Below, in pieces: positions 35,879 to 44,294 of a stretch of DNA of 64,000 nucleotides. The notes beneath the pieces are model-generated. The model did not search any database and was not told the origin of the DNA. It was given only the letters and a program-made list of their open reading frames with translations. The DNA is from Paractinoplanes durhamensis (GTDB lineage: Bacteria > Actinomycetota > Actinomycetes > Mycobacteriales > Micromonosporaceae): assembly GCF_016862175.1 (NCBI RefSeq), contig NZ_BOML01000051.1, positions 1 through 64,000 on the forward strand, given 5' to 3'. Within the stretch, counting starts at the first letter, position 1, and each line of letters starts with the position of its first letter. The position numbers and the translations under genes were made by a program.

Positions 35879-37252
35879 TCAGCGCCAGCCGCGGGGGTGC
35901 TGGCGGGTTCGGGGGCCGCTGCCGCGGCTGTCCAGGATGGCGGCCGACGCGAGCGCGTCGGCGAGGTCGTCGTAGCCGTCGGCGACCAGCCCGGCCGTGA
36001 CACGGACGTGGTCGCTGTCGAGCGGAGTGACACAGAACGGCCCGCCGGGCGCGACCGCGATGCCGTGCGCGGCCAGCGACACCAGGGCGATCTGCTGATC
36101 GTCGACGGCCATCCAGAGGTTGATGCCGTCGGCGGCGGTGGCGGTCACCCCGCGGTCGTGCAGGCGGGAGAGCAGGGCCGCGCGCCGCGCCGCGTACGCC
36201 TCGCGGGCGTCGGCGACCTGCGCGATCGCGGTCGGGTCGGTGAGCAGATCGAGCAGGACCGCCTGGAGCAGCCGGCTCGACCAGCCCGGCCCGAGATGAC
36301 GCCGGTCGGCGACCGCGGCGACCACGCCGGCCGGTCCGCCGATCGCGGCCAGCCGCAGGTCGGGCCCGTGGCTCTTGGAGTAGCTGGCGACGTGCACGGT
36401 CCGCTCCGGCAGGTGCGTGCCGAGGCTGACCGGCGGCGCGGTGGCGATGTCACCCACGTGGTCGTCCTCGACCACCGTGACGGCCGGGAACTCGCGCAGG
36501 ACCGCGCCGAGCGCGGCGGCCCGCTCGGCGGTCATGCTGACGCCGGTCGGGTTGTGCGCCCGGGGCTGCAGGAACACCGCGACCGCCGGGTGCCCGTCGA
36601 GGACGGCGTGCAGCCGGTCGGGCCGCATGCCGTGGGCGTCCATCGGCACCCCGAGAACGGTGGCGCCGACCGCCTGCAGCAGGTCGAGCAGGGGCGGGAA
36701 GGCCGGGTTCTCGACGATCACGTGGTCGCCGAAGCGGACCACCGCGGCGATCACCCGGTCGAGGGCGTCGAGCGCGCCGTCGACCACGGTGAGCCGCTCG
36801 GGCGGGAACGGCCAGCGCTCGCGCAGCACCTCCTCGAGCGCGGGCAGCACCGGGGCGTCCAGGTAGCCGGCCGTCATCCGGCCGTCGCCGAGCCGCTTGA
36901 GCGCGTCGGTGAGGTCGGGCAGCAGGTCGTGGTCGGGCACGCCGGTGGACAGGTCGCGGGACACCACGGCGTGCGCGCCCATCTGGGCGTACCGCCAGCC
37001 CTGCCGGGGGCCGCCGGGGGTGGCCACGAACGTGCCGGAGCGGCCGCGGGTCTGGATGGCGCCGGCCCGGGTCAGGCTGCGCCAGGCCTCGCTGACCGTG
37101 GTCGGGCTGACCCCGAGCTCCCGCGCCACGTCGCGCACGGTCGGCAGCCGGGTGCCGACCGGGAGGCTTCCGGCGCTGACCAGACGGCCGACGGCCGCGG
37201 CAATCCCCCTAGCACTGCGATCGTCCACCGCCCCGGTAATCAGCTCGATCAA
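35879..37252 (-). CDS. MocR-type (GntR-aminotransferase) regulator
   Basis: A 457-residue regulator with an N-terminal GntR winged helix (about 10-75; LPTVRDVARELGVSPTTVSEAW) and a C-terminal class I aminotransferase-like domain (about 95-445) with the PLP-binding Lys in SYSKSHGPDLR. Family members sense PLP bound to an amine or amino acid and act on a nearby catabolic operon. A TTG start at 37252 is chosen because ggaagg lies about 6 nt upstream and the GntR domain begins directly. It is divergent from the amidase/dihydropyrimidinase/transporter operon, so beta-alanine or a similar amine is a likely effector. Confidence 0.9.
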   Translation of the reverse strand: MIELITGAVDDRSARGIAAAVGRLVSAGSLPVGTRLPTVRDVARELGVSPTTVSEAWRSLTRAGAIQTRGRSGTFVATPGGPRQGWRYAQMGAHAVVSRDLSTGVPDHDLLPDLTDALKRLGDGRMTAGYLDAPVLPALEEVLRERWPFPPERLTVVDGALDALDRVIAAVVRFGDHVIVENPAFPPLLDLLQAVGATVLGVPMDAHGMRPDRLHAVLDGHPAVAVFLQPRAHNPTGVSMTAERAAALGAVLREFPAVTVVEDDHVGDIATAPPVSLGTHLPERTVHVASYSKSHGPDLRLAAIGGPAGVVAAVADRRHLGPGWSSRLLQAVLLDLLTDPTAIAQVADAREAYAARRAALLSRLHDRGVTATAADGINLWMAVDDQQIALVSLAAHGIAVAPGGPFCVTPLDSDHVRVTAGLVADGYDDLADALASAAILDSRGSGPRTRQHPRGWR

Positions 37253-37289
37253 GTTTGCCTTCCCGAAACATTTTGTAACTTACGAGCAA

Positions 37290-37318
37290 TTGTCCGGCTC
37301 GATGTGTGTCGTTAGTGT
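37290..37318 (+). promoter_or_regulatory. candidate promoter of the dihydropyrimidinase operon
   Basis: A -35-like ttgtcc at 37290-37295 and a -10-like tagtgt at 37313-37318 are 17 bp apart, in the AT-rich half of the 190-bp divergent region. This would leave a leader of roughly 115 nt before the ATG at 37443, which has a strong ggaggg site. Two ttgt-starting segments at about 37274 and 37290 may belong to the MocR binding site overlapping the -35 element. Confidence 0.45.
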
Positions 37319-37442
37319 CCTACGGCATCTGAACCTCACAAGCAAGACCTAGCGAAGGCCGTATAACGGGGAGTAGACAACTGATCACAGGCGCTTCCAC
37401 CGTGCTCTGTGAGCAGCAGCCACAAGATCAAGGAGGGCAGTC

Positions 37443-38282
37443 ATGACCGACATCGTCCGCGCCGCTCTCGTCCAGACCACCTGGACGGGCGACAAGGAAT
37501 CGATGATCAAGGCGCACGAGGACTATGCCCGTGACGCCGCCGCCCAGGGGGCGAAGGTGATCTGCTTCCAGGAGCTCTTCTACGGCCCGTACTTCTGCCA
37601 GGTGCAGGACGCCGCATATTACGAGTACGCCGAGTCCATTCCCGGCCCGACCACCGAGCGCTTCCAGGCCCTCGCGGCCGAGCTCGGCATGGTGATGGTC
37701 CTGCCGATGTACGAGAAGGAGCAGGAAGGCGTCCTCTACAACACCGCGGCCGTGGTCGACGCCGACGGCAAGTACCTCGGCAAGTACCGCAAGCACCACA
37801 TCCCGCAGGTCAACGGCTTCTGGGAGAAGTTCTACTTCCGCCCGGGCAACCTCGGCTTCCCGGTGTTCGACACCGCCGTCGGCAAGGTCGGCGTCTACAT
37901 CTGCTACGACCGGCACTTCCCGGAGGGCTGGCGTGAGCTGGGCCTGGGCGGCGCGCAGATCGTCTTCAACCCGTCGGCCACCAGTCGCGGCCTCTCCTCC
38001 TACCTCTGGCAGCTGGAGCAGCCGGCCAGCGCGGTCGCGAACGAGTACTTCATCGGCGCGATCAACCGGGTCGGCATCGAGGAGCTCGGCGACGACGACT
38101 TCTACGGGCAGAGCTACTTCGTCGACCCGGAAGGCAAGTTCGTCGGCGAGGTCGGCGACACGCACAACCCGGAGCTGATCATCCGCGACCTCGACCTGGG
38201 CCTGATCAAGACCGTGCGCGAGCGCTGGCAGTTCTACCGGGACCGCCGCCCGGAGGCCTACACCCGGACGGTGGAGCTGTGA
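37443..38282 (+). CDS. nitrilase-superfamily amidase, beta-ureidopropionase-like
   Basis: A 279-residue carbon-nitrogen hydrolase. The catalytic triad is visible: Glu in CFQELFYGPYF, Lys in GKYRKHHIP and Cys in VYICYDRHFPEGW. The sequence around the Cys and the phrase FYFRPGNLGFPVFDT resemble beta-ureidopropionase and N-carbamoylputrescine amidase, which split an N-carbamoyl compound to amine, CO2 and ammonia. It is the first gene of a seven-gene operon and overlaps the dihydropyrimidinase by 4 bp (GTGA). In this context it should complete ring breakdown to beta-alanine. Confidence 0.9.
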   Translation: MTDIVRAALVQTTWTGDKESMIKAHEDYARDAAAQGAKVICFQELFYGPYFCQVQDAAYYEYAESIPGPTTERFQALAAELGMVMVLPMYEKEQEGVLYNTAAVVDADGKYLGKYRKHHIPQVNGFWEKFYFRPGNLGFPVFDTAVGKVGVYICYDRHFPEGWRELGLGGAQIVFNPSATSRGLSSYLWQLEQPASAVANEYFIGAINRVGIEELGDDDFYGQSYFVDPEGKFVGEVGDTHNPELIIRDLDLGLIKTVRERWQFYRDRRPEAYTRTVEL

Positions 38283-39679
38283 CGATCCTGATCAAGGGCG
38301 GGACGGTGGTCGGGCCGAGCGGCCCGTACGCCGGTGACGTCCTCGTCGACGGCGAGACCATCGCGGCGATCTTCGCCCCGGGCCAGGCGCCCGAAGGCCC
38401 GGAGATCATCGACGCGACCGGGAAGTACGTCATCCCGGGCGCGATCGACGCGCACACCCACATGCAGATGCCGTTCGGCGGCACCGAGGCCAGCGACACG
38501 TTCGACACCGGCACCCGGGCCGCCGCCATCGGCGGCACCACCACGATCATCGACTTCGCCATCCAGCGGTACGGCGAGGTCGTGCAGGACGGGCTGGCCG
38601 CCTGGCACGCCAAGACGGCCGACCAGTGCCACATCGACTACGGCTTCCACATGATCATCGGTGGGGTCGACGACGACTCGCTCAAGGCCATGGACCAGCT
38701 CGTGGCGAGCGAGGGCATCACCAGCTTCAAGCTGTTCATGGCGTACCCGGGGGTCTTCTACTCCGACGACGGCCAGATCCTGCGGGCGATGCAGAAGGCG
38801 CGCGAGAACGGCGCCATGATCATGATGCACGCCGAGAACGGTCCGGCCATCGACGTACTCGTCAAGCAAGCTCTTGAACGTGGGGAAACGGATCCCATCT
38901 ACCACGGGCTCACCCGCCCCCAGGAGCTCGAAGCGGAAGCCACCAGCCGGGCGATCTGGCTGGCCAGCGTCGCCGCCGACTGCCCGCTCTACATCGTGCA
39001 CCTCAGCGCGTCGAAGGCCCTGGAGCAGGTGCGCAACGCCCGCGACCTGGGCCGCAACGTGTTCGCCGAGACCTGCCCGCAGTACCTGTATCTGACGCTG
39101 GAGGACCAGCTCGGCGCACCCGGCTTCGACGGCGCGAAGTGGGTCTGCTCCACCCCGCTGCGCTCCGGCAAACAGAGCCACCGCGCCGACCTGTGGCAGG
39201 GCCTGCGCACCAACGACCTCTCCGTGGTCTCGACCGACCACTGCCCCTTCTGCATGAAGGACCAGAAGGAGATGGGGATCGGCGACTTCTCCAAGATCCC
39301 GAACGGCATCGGCAGCGTCGAGCACCGCGTCGACCTGCTCTACCAAGGCGTCGTCGACAAGAAGCTGTCGCTCGCGCGCTGGGTGGAGACGATCGCGACC
39401 ACACCGGCCCGGATGTTCGGCATGTACCCGAAGAAGGGCATCATCGCGCCCGGCTCGGACGCCGACATCGTGCTCTACGACCCGAACGGACGCACCCGGA
39501 TCAGCGTCGAGACCCACCACATGAACATGGACTACTCGGCCTGGGAAGGCTGGGAGATCGACGGCAAGGTCGACACCGTCCTGTCCCGCGGCGAGGTCCT
39601 CGTCAGCGGCGGCGAATACCGAGGCCGCAAGGGCCGAGGCAAGTACGTTCCCCGTTCGCTCAGCGATTACCTGGTATAG
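38279..39679 (+). CDS. hydA: dihydropyrimidinase / D-hydantoinase
   Basis: A 466-residue metal-dependent amidohydrolase. The metal ligands are the HxH in DAHTHMQMPFGG, the carboxylated Lys in SFKLFMAYPG, His in MMHAENG and YIVHLSAS, and Asp in STDHCPF. This complete set marks an active dihydropyrimidinase or hydantoinase, which opens the ring of dihydrouracil, dihydrothymine or hydantoins. The end region KGIIAPGSDADIVLYDPN is typical. The GTG start overlaps the amidase stop. Together with the amidase it forms steps two and three of the reductive pyrimidine pathway. Confidence 0.93.
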   Translation: MTILIKGGTVVGPSGPYAGDVLVDGETIAAIFAPGQAPEGPEIIDATGKYVIPGAIDAHTHMQMPFGGTEASDTFDTGTRAAAIGGTTTIIDFAIQRYGEVVQDGLAAWHAKTADQCHIDYGFHMIIGGVDDDSLKAMDQLVASEGITSFKLFMAYPGVFYSDDGQILRAMQKARENGAMIMMHAENGPAIDVLVKQALERGETDPIYHGLTRPQELEAEATSRAIWLASVAADCPLYIVHLSASKALEQVRNARDLGRNVFAETCPQYLYLTLEDQLGAPGFDGAKWVCSTPLRSGKQSHRADLWQGLRTNDLSVVSTDHCPFCMKDQKEMGIGDFSKIPNGIGSVEHRVDLLYQGVVDKKLSLARWVETIATTPARMFGMYPKKGIIAPGSDADIVLYDPNGRTRISVETHHMNMDYSAWEGWEIDGKVDTVLSRGEVLVSGGEYRGRKGRGKYVPRSLSDYLV

Positions 39680-39682
39680 CGC

Positions 39683-40678
39683 ATGGACATCGGCGTAGTA
39701 CTTCAGAACGACCCGCCCGCCCGGGGCGTGGTCGAGATGGCCAAGAAGGCCGAGGCGGCCGGCTTCAGCCACGTATGGACGTTCGACTCGCACGTGCTGT
39801 GGCAGGAGCCGTTCGTCATCTACTCCAAGATCCTCGACGAGACCGAACGCGTCATCGTCGGGCCGATGGTCACCAACCCCGGCACCCGGGACTGGACGGT
39901 CATCGCGTCGACGTTCGCCACGCTCAACGAGCTGTACGGCAACCGGACCGTCTGCGGCATCGGCCGGGGCGACTCGGCGCTGCGGGTGCTCGGCGCGCAG
40001 CCGCAGACCCTCGGGCAGCTTCGCGAGGCGGTCCAGGTGATCAAGGGCCTGGGCAGCGGCGAGAAGGTCACGCTGCGCGGCAAGGAACTCCAGTTCGCCT
40101 GGGCGCCCGACTCGCGGCTGGAGGTCTGGGTCGCGGCGTACGGTCCGAAGGCTCTGGCCCTGACCGGTGAGGTGGGCGACGGGTACATTCTGCAGCTCGC
40201 CGACCCGGACATCGCCGCCTGGATGATCGGCGCGGTCCGCTCGGCGGCCGAGAAGGCCGGCCGGGACCCGAAGTCGATCAAGTTCTGTGTGGCCGCGCCG
40301 GCCTACGTCGGCGACGACCTCGAACACCAGCGGGAGCAGTGCCGCTGGTTCGGCGGGATGGTCGGCAACCACGTCGCCGACATCGTCGCCCGCTACGGCG
40401 AGGGCGGTGCGGTGCCGCAGGCGCTCACCGACTACATCAAGGCCCGGCAGGGGTACGACTACGCCGAGCACGGGCGGGCCGGCAACAGCCACACCACGTT
40501 CGTGCCCGACGAGATCGTCGACCGGTTCTGCATCCTCGGCCCGGTGGAGAACCACCTCAAGCGGCTCGAAGAGCTCAAGGCCCTGGGTGTCGACCAGTTC
40601 GCCGTCTATCTGCAGCACGACGCGAAGCTGGCCACCCTCGAAGCGTACGGCTCGCAGATCATCCCGGCGGTCGCATGA
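39683..40678 (+). CDS. LLM-class flavin/F420-dependent oxidoreductase
   Basis: A 331-residue luciferase-like TIM barrel. KAEAAGFSHVWTFDSH near the N-terminus, GPMVTNPGTRDWTVIASTFATLNE and GIGRGDSALRVLG are typical of the F420-binding branch. The product resembles a group often found beside dihydropyrimidinase genes; some members occur in organisms without F420, so FMN is an alternative cofactor. It follows the dihydropyrimidinase by 3 bp and overlaps the permease gene by 4 bp. The cluster has no dihydropyrimidine dehydrogenase gene, so this enzyme may carry out the first redox step on the imported ring compound. That role is inference. Confidence 0.85.
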   Translation: MDIGVVLQNDPPARGVVEMAKKAEAAGFSHVWTFDSHVLWQEPFVIYSKILDETERVIVGPMVTNPGTRDWTVIASTFATLNELYGNRTVCGIGRGDSALRVLGAQPQTLGQLREAVQVIKGLGSGEKVTLRGKELQFAWAPDSRLEVWVAAYGPKALALTGEVGDGYILQLADPDIAAWMIGAVRSAAEKAGRDPKSIKFCVAAPAYVGDDLEHQREQCRWFGGMVGNHVADIVARYGEGGAVPQALTDYIKARQGYDYAEHGRAGNSHTTFVPDEIVDRFCILGPVENHLKRLEELKALGVDQFAVYLQHDAKLATLEAYGSQIIPAVA

Positions 40679-41517
40679 GAAGAGTCCTGTACGTCCTCCT
40701 CGGCGTCGCGATCTTCGCGGCGCTGTGGGAGGGCTACAAGCTCGTCGGAAGCCCGGACGGCACGGTGCTGTTCGGGGTGCGCTTCCTGCCCCGGGCCGAC
40801 GACCTGTCCATGCCGCACCTGTGGACGGTCCTGCAACGACTCGGCAGGCCCGAGCTGACCGGCGGGCAACCGGTGTGGATCGTGATCCTGCACGCCTGCG
40901 CGTTCACGTTCGGCATCACCGCGGCCGGGTTCGTCGCCGGTGCGCTGGTCGGCCTGGTCCTCGCGGTGCTCATGCAGCAGTTCCGGATCGTCGAGCGCGG
41001 CCTGTTGCCGTACGTCATCCTCAGCCAGACCGTGCCGCTCGTCGCGCTCGCCCCGCTGATCTCCGGGTGGGGCGGCACCATCATGCCGCCCTGGGCGACC
41101 GTCTCGGTGATCGCCGCCTACCTGGCGTTCTTCCCGGTCGCGGTGGGCATGCTGCGCGGTCTGCAGTCGCCGACGGCGAGCGGGGTGGAGCTGATGCGCA
41201 GCTACGCCGCCGGCTGGTGGCGCACGCTGGTCAAGCTCCGCTTCCCGGCCTCGCTGCCCTATCTTTTCCCGGCGTTGCGCCTGGCCGGGGCGGCGGCGGT
41301 GGTCGGCGCGGTGGTCGGCGAGATCTCCACCGGCACCCGCGGCGGCATCGGCCGCCTGATCATCGAGTACTCCCGCGAGGCCACCAGTGACCCCGCGAAG
41401 GTCTACACCGCGATGCTCGGCGCGGCCCTGCTGGGCCTGTTCGTCGCCGGTGCCGTCAGCCTGCTTGAAGTGCCGCTCATGCGGCACCGGCGCCACGTGG
41501 AGGTGGTAACGCTATGA
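40675..41517 (+). CDS. ABC transporter permease (SsuC/ThiX-like), first
   Basis: A 280-residue BPD-type permease with about six transmembrane helices; the cytoplasmic EAA loop is MRSYAAGWWRTLVKLRFPASLPYLFPALR. It belongs to the nitrate/taurine/thiamine-precursor group. The N-terminus has an additional external segment (about 25-60) not present in the second permease. The ATGA overlaps at both ends (4 bp with the LLM gene and 4 bp with the ATPase gene) show tight coupling with the catabolic enzymes. Confidence 0.9.
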   Translation: MRRVLYVLLGVAIFAALWEGYKLVGSPDGTVLFGVRFLPRADDLSMPHLWTVLQRLGRPELTGGQPVWIVILHACAFTFGITAAGFVAGALVGLVLAVLMQQFRIVERGLLPYVILSQTVPLVALAPLISGWGGTIMPPWATVSVIAAYLAFFPVAVGMLRGLQSPTASGVELMRSYAAGWWRTLVKLRFPASLPYLFPALRLAGAAAVVGAVVGEISTGTRGGIGRLIIEYSREATSDPAKVYTAMLGAALLGLFVAGAVSLLEVPLMRHRRHVEVVTL

Positions 41518-42293
41518 CCGCCGTCGTCGTGGACAACGTGACCAAGGTCTTCAACCAAGGCCGGAGCGATGAAGTTACCGCCCTGTCCGATGTCGAGCTG
41601 ACCGTGGGCGACGGCGAGTTCGTTTCGCTGATCGGGCCGTCCGGGTGCGGCAAGAGCACGCTGCTGCGGCTCATCGCCGACCTGATCCAGCCCACCACCG
41701 GCAGTGTCACGGTGGCCGGCAAGAGCGCCGACCGGGCCCGCCGCGACCAGGACTACGGCATCGCGTTCCAGCAGGCCGGGCTGTTCGAGTGGCGGACCGT
41801 GCTGCGCAACGTCGAGCTGCCCCTCGAACTGCGCGGCCTGAAGAAGTCCGAGCGCAAGGCCAAGGCCGAGGAGATGCTGGCGCTGGTCGGGCTGGCCGAC
41901 TTCGCCGGGCACTACCCGGCCCAGCTGTCCGGCGGCATGCAGCAGCGGGTCGCGATCGCCCGCGCTCTCGCCGTGCAGCCGCCGCTGCTGCTGATGGACG
42001 AGCCGTTCGGGGCGCTCGACGAGATGACCCGGGAACGCTTGCAGACCGAGCTGCTCGGCATCTGCGCCAAGACCGGGACCAGCACCGTCTTCGTCACCCA
42101 CTCGATCTCCGAGGCGGTCTTCCTGTCGACCAAGGTGGTGGTCATGTCGGCTCGGCCCGGCCGGATCACCGCGGCGATCGACGTCGACCTGCCCGCCCGC
42201 GACGAGGCGGCCCGGCAGTCGGAGAAATACTTCGAGCACGTCACCGCCGTACGGCAAGCCCTTCGTGGCGTACCCGCGAAGAGCGCGACATGA
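41514..42293 (+). CDS. ABC transporter ATP-binding protein (SsuB/ThiZ-like)
   Basis: A 259-residue ABC ATPase: Walker A GPSGCGKST (residues 42-50), Q-loop around FQQAGLFEWR, signature LSGGMQQR, Walker B LLLMDEPFGALDE and the H-loop in FVTHSISE. It drives the import complex made with the two permeases and the lipoprotein. The LSGGMQQR signature and the QQAGLFEWRT Q-loop are those of nitrate/taurine-type importers. It overlaps the genes on both sides by 4 bp. Confidence 0.93.
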   Translation: MTAVVVDNVTKVFNQGRSDEVTALSDVELTVGDGEFVSLIGPSGCGKSTLLRLIADLIQPTTGSVTVAGKSADRARRDQDYGIAFQQAGLFEWRTVLRNVELPLELRGLKKSERKAKAEEMLALVGLADFAGHYPAQLSGGMQQRVAIARALAVQPPLLLMDEPFGALDEMTRERLQTELLGICAKTGTSTVFVTHSISEAVFLSTKVVVMSARPGRITAAIDVDLPARDEAARQSEKYFEHVTAVRQALRGVPAKSAT

Positions 42294-43054
42294 AGTGGGT
42301 GCGCAACGTCCTTCCGCCGGTGCTCGTCGGCTTAGCCGCGATCGTGGCCTGGGAGCTGACCGTGAAGCTCGGCCGGATCGCGCCGTTCATCCTGCCGGCG
42401 CCGAGCGCGATCTGGGCCGAGCTCGTCGAGCAGAAGCAGAACGTGTGGGAGGCGGCCCTCGCCAGCGGCACCAACGCGCTGATCGGGCTGGCCGCCGGGT
42501 CGATCATGGGGGTGCTGTTCGCGATGGCGGCGAGCCGGTTCCGGCCGCTCGCCGAGATCTCCATCCCGTTCGCGGCGGTGATCAGCGCGCTGCCGATCAT
42601 CGCGCTCGCCCCGATCCTCAACAACATGTTCGAGGCGACCAGCAGCATCCCCCGCCGCATCGTCGCCGCGATCATCGTGTTCTTCCCGGTCTTCCTGAAC
42701 ACGCTGCGCGGGCTCCGTGAGGTCAACCCGATCCACCAGGAGCTCATGCACACGTACGCGGCGAGCGGCTGGACCTTCGCCCGCAAGGTCCGGCTGCCCG
42801 GTGCACTCCCCTACGTCTTCACCGGCCTGCGGCAGGCGTCGTCGCTGGCCGTGATCGCCGCAGTGGTCGCCGAGTATTTCGGTGGCCTGCAGGACGGGCT
42901 CGGCTCGCGGATCACCTCCGCGGCGTCGTTCACCGCCTACCCCCGTGCCTGGGCCTTCGTGGTCGGCGCCTGCCTGCTCGGACTCGCCTTCTACCTGACC
43001 ACGCTCCTGTTGGAGCGGCTCGCCATGCCGTGGCGTACACGGCTGATTGCTTGA
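42290..43054 (+). CDS. ABC transporter permease (SsuC/ThiX-like), second
   Basis: A 254-residue permease with six transmembrane helices and the EAA loop MHTYAASGWTFARKVRLPGALPYVFTGLR. Its pairing with a different permease implies a heterodimeric channel. ATG at 42290 lies in an ATGA overlap with the ATPase gene. About 34 bp separate it from the substrate-binding lipoprotein gene, which has its own strong ribosome-binding site (ccggaggtt). Confidence 0.9.
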   Translation: MKWVRNVLPPVLVGLAAIVAWELTVKLGRIAPFILPAPSAIWAELVEQKQNVWEAALASGTNALIGLAAGSIMGVLFAMAASRFRPLAEISIPFAAVISALPIIALAPILNNMFEATSSIPRRIVAAIIVFFPVFLNTLRGLREVNPIHQELMHTYAASGWTFARKVRLPGALPYVFTGLRQASSLAVIAAVVAEYFGGLQDGLGSRITSAASFTAYPRAWAFVVGACLLGLAFYLTTLLLERLAMPWRTRLIA

Positions 43055-43088
43055 TCTTCTTTTTTAAAACAACCCCGGAGGTTCCTTA

Positions 43089-44231
43089 ATGCGCAAAGTC
43101 AGGATATTTACTGCTATCGCCGCCACTTCGGTTCTGATGCTCAGCGGATGCGGCACGGCCGATGACAGCTCGACCACCACGACGCCGGCCAGCGGCGGCG
43201 CCCTCACCCCGATCAAGCTGCAGCTGCAGTGGTTCTTCCAGGCCCAGTTCGCCGGCTACATCGCCGCCGTCGACCAGGGCTTCTACAAGGAGCAGGGCCT
43301 CGACGTGCAGCTGCTCGAGGGCGGCACCGACATCGTGCCGCAGACCGTGCTGGCCACCGGCAAGGCCGACTACGCGGTGGCCTGGGTGCCGAAGGCGCTC
43401 GCCTCCCGCGAGCAGGGCGCCGGGATCACCGACGTCGGGCAGATCTTCGGCCGTTCCGGCACCTACCAGGTGGCCTGGAAGGACTCCGGGATCACATCGG
43501 CCGCCCAGCTCAAGGGCAAGAAGGTCGGCAACTGGGGCTTCGGCAACGAGTTCGAGCTGTTCGCCGGCATGACCAAGGCCGGGATCGACCCGGGCAAGGA
43601 CGTCACCCTGGTGCAGCAGCAGTTCGACATGCAGGCGCTGCTCAAGAAGGAGATCGACGCCGCCCAGGCGATGAGCTACAACGAGTACGCCCAGCTGCTG
43701 GAGGCCAAGAACCCGGCCACCGGCAAGCTCTACACCGCCGACGACTTCTCCGTCATCGACTGGAAGAAGGAGGGCTCGGCCATGCTGCAGGACGCGGTGT
43801 GGGCGAACGAGTCGAAGCTGAGCGACCCGGCGTACCAGCAGCAGACGGTCAAGTTCCTGACCGCGACGATCAAGGGCTGGGCGTTCTGCCGGGACAACGC
43901 GGAGAAGTGCCGCGACATGGTGGTGGCCAAGGGCTCGAAGCTCGGCAAGAGCCACCAGCTGTGGCAGATGAACGAGGTCAACAAGCTGATCTGGCCGGCC
44001 ACCGGCGGCATCGGCGTGGTCAGCGACGCGGACTGGAAGCAGACCGTGGACATCTCGATGACCACCAAGAACCAGACCGGTGACACCGTGCTGAAGAAGG
44101 CCCCGGAGGGTCTCGCCTACACCAACGACTACATCAACCAGGCGATCACCGCGGCCAAGGCGGCCGGCGTGGACGTCAACGGCGCGTCCTTCGCGCCGAC
44201 CACCGTGACCCTCACCGAGGGCGGCGCGTAA
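43089..44231 (+). CDS. NMT1/THI5-like substrate-binding lipoprotein
   Basis: A 380-residue solute-binding protein. The lipobox is LMLSGC (Cys about residue 20), followed by a Thr/Ser-rich linker. The motif KLQLQWFFQAQFAGYIAAVDQGFYKEQGLDVQLLEGG is the signature region of the NMT1 group that includes hydroxymethylpyrimidine and riboflavin-precursor binders. It is anchored outside the membrane and delivers a small, probably heterocyclic, compound to the two permeases. As the last gene of the operon it supports import of a pyrimidine-like substrate for the enzymes encoded upstream. Confidence 0.92.
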   Translation: MRKVRIFTAIAATSVLMLSGCGTADDSSTTTTPASGGALTPIKLQLQWFFQAQFAGYIAAVDQGFYKEQGLDVQLLEGGTDIVPQTVLATGKADYAVAWVPKALASREQGAGITDVGQIFGRSGTYQVAWKDSGITSAAQLKGKKVGNWGFGNEFELFAGMTKAGIDPGKDVTLVQQQFDMQALLKKEIDAAQAMSYNEYAQLLEAKNPATGKLYTADDFSVIDWKKEGSAMLQDAVWANESKLSDPAYQQQTVKFLTATIKGWAFCRDNAEKCRDMVVAKGSKLGKSHQLWQMNEVNKLIWPATGGIGVVSDADWKQTVDISMTTKNQTGDTVLKKAPEGLAYTNDYINQAITAAKAAGVDVNGASFAPTTVTLTEGGA

Positions 44232-44294
44232 GCCTTACCGGGCCGCCTTTCGTTCGCGACTGCGGGGCTCGCAAAACCGGCTCACTCCTCGCAC

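Noticed and set aside
38258..40618. Long minus-strand frame opposite the dihydropyrimidinase and LLM genes
   Set aside because: It has no recognisable domain and is fully explained by codon bias of the two well-supported plus-strand enzymes.
39683..40678. RutA-type uracil monooxygenase of the Rut pathway
   Set aside because: RutB-RutF partners are missing and the neighbours are dihydropyrimidinase and ureidopropionase, which fit the reductive rather than the Rut route.
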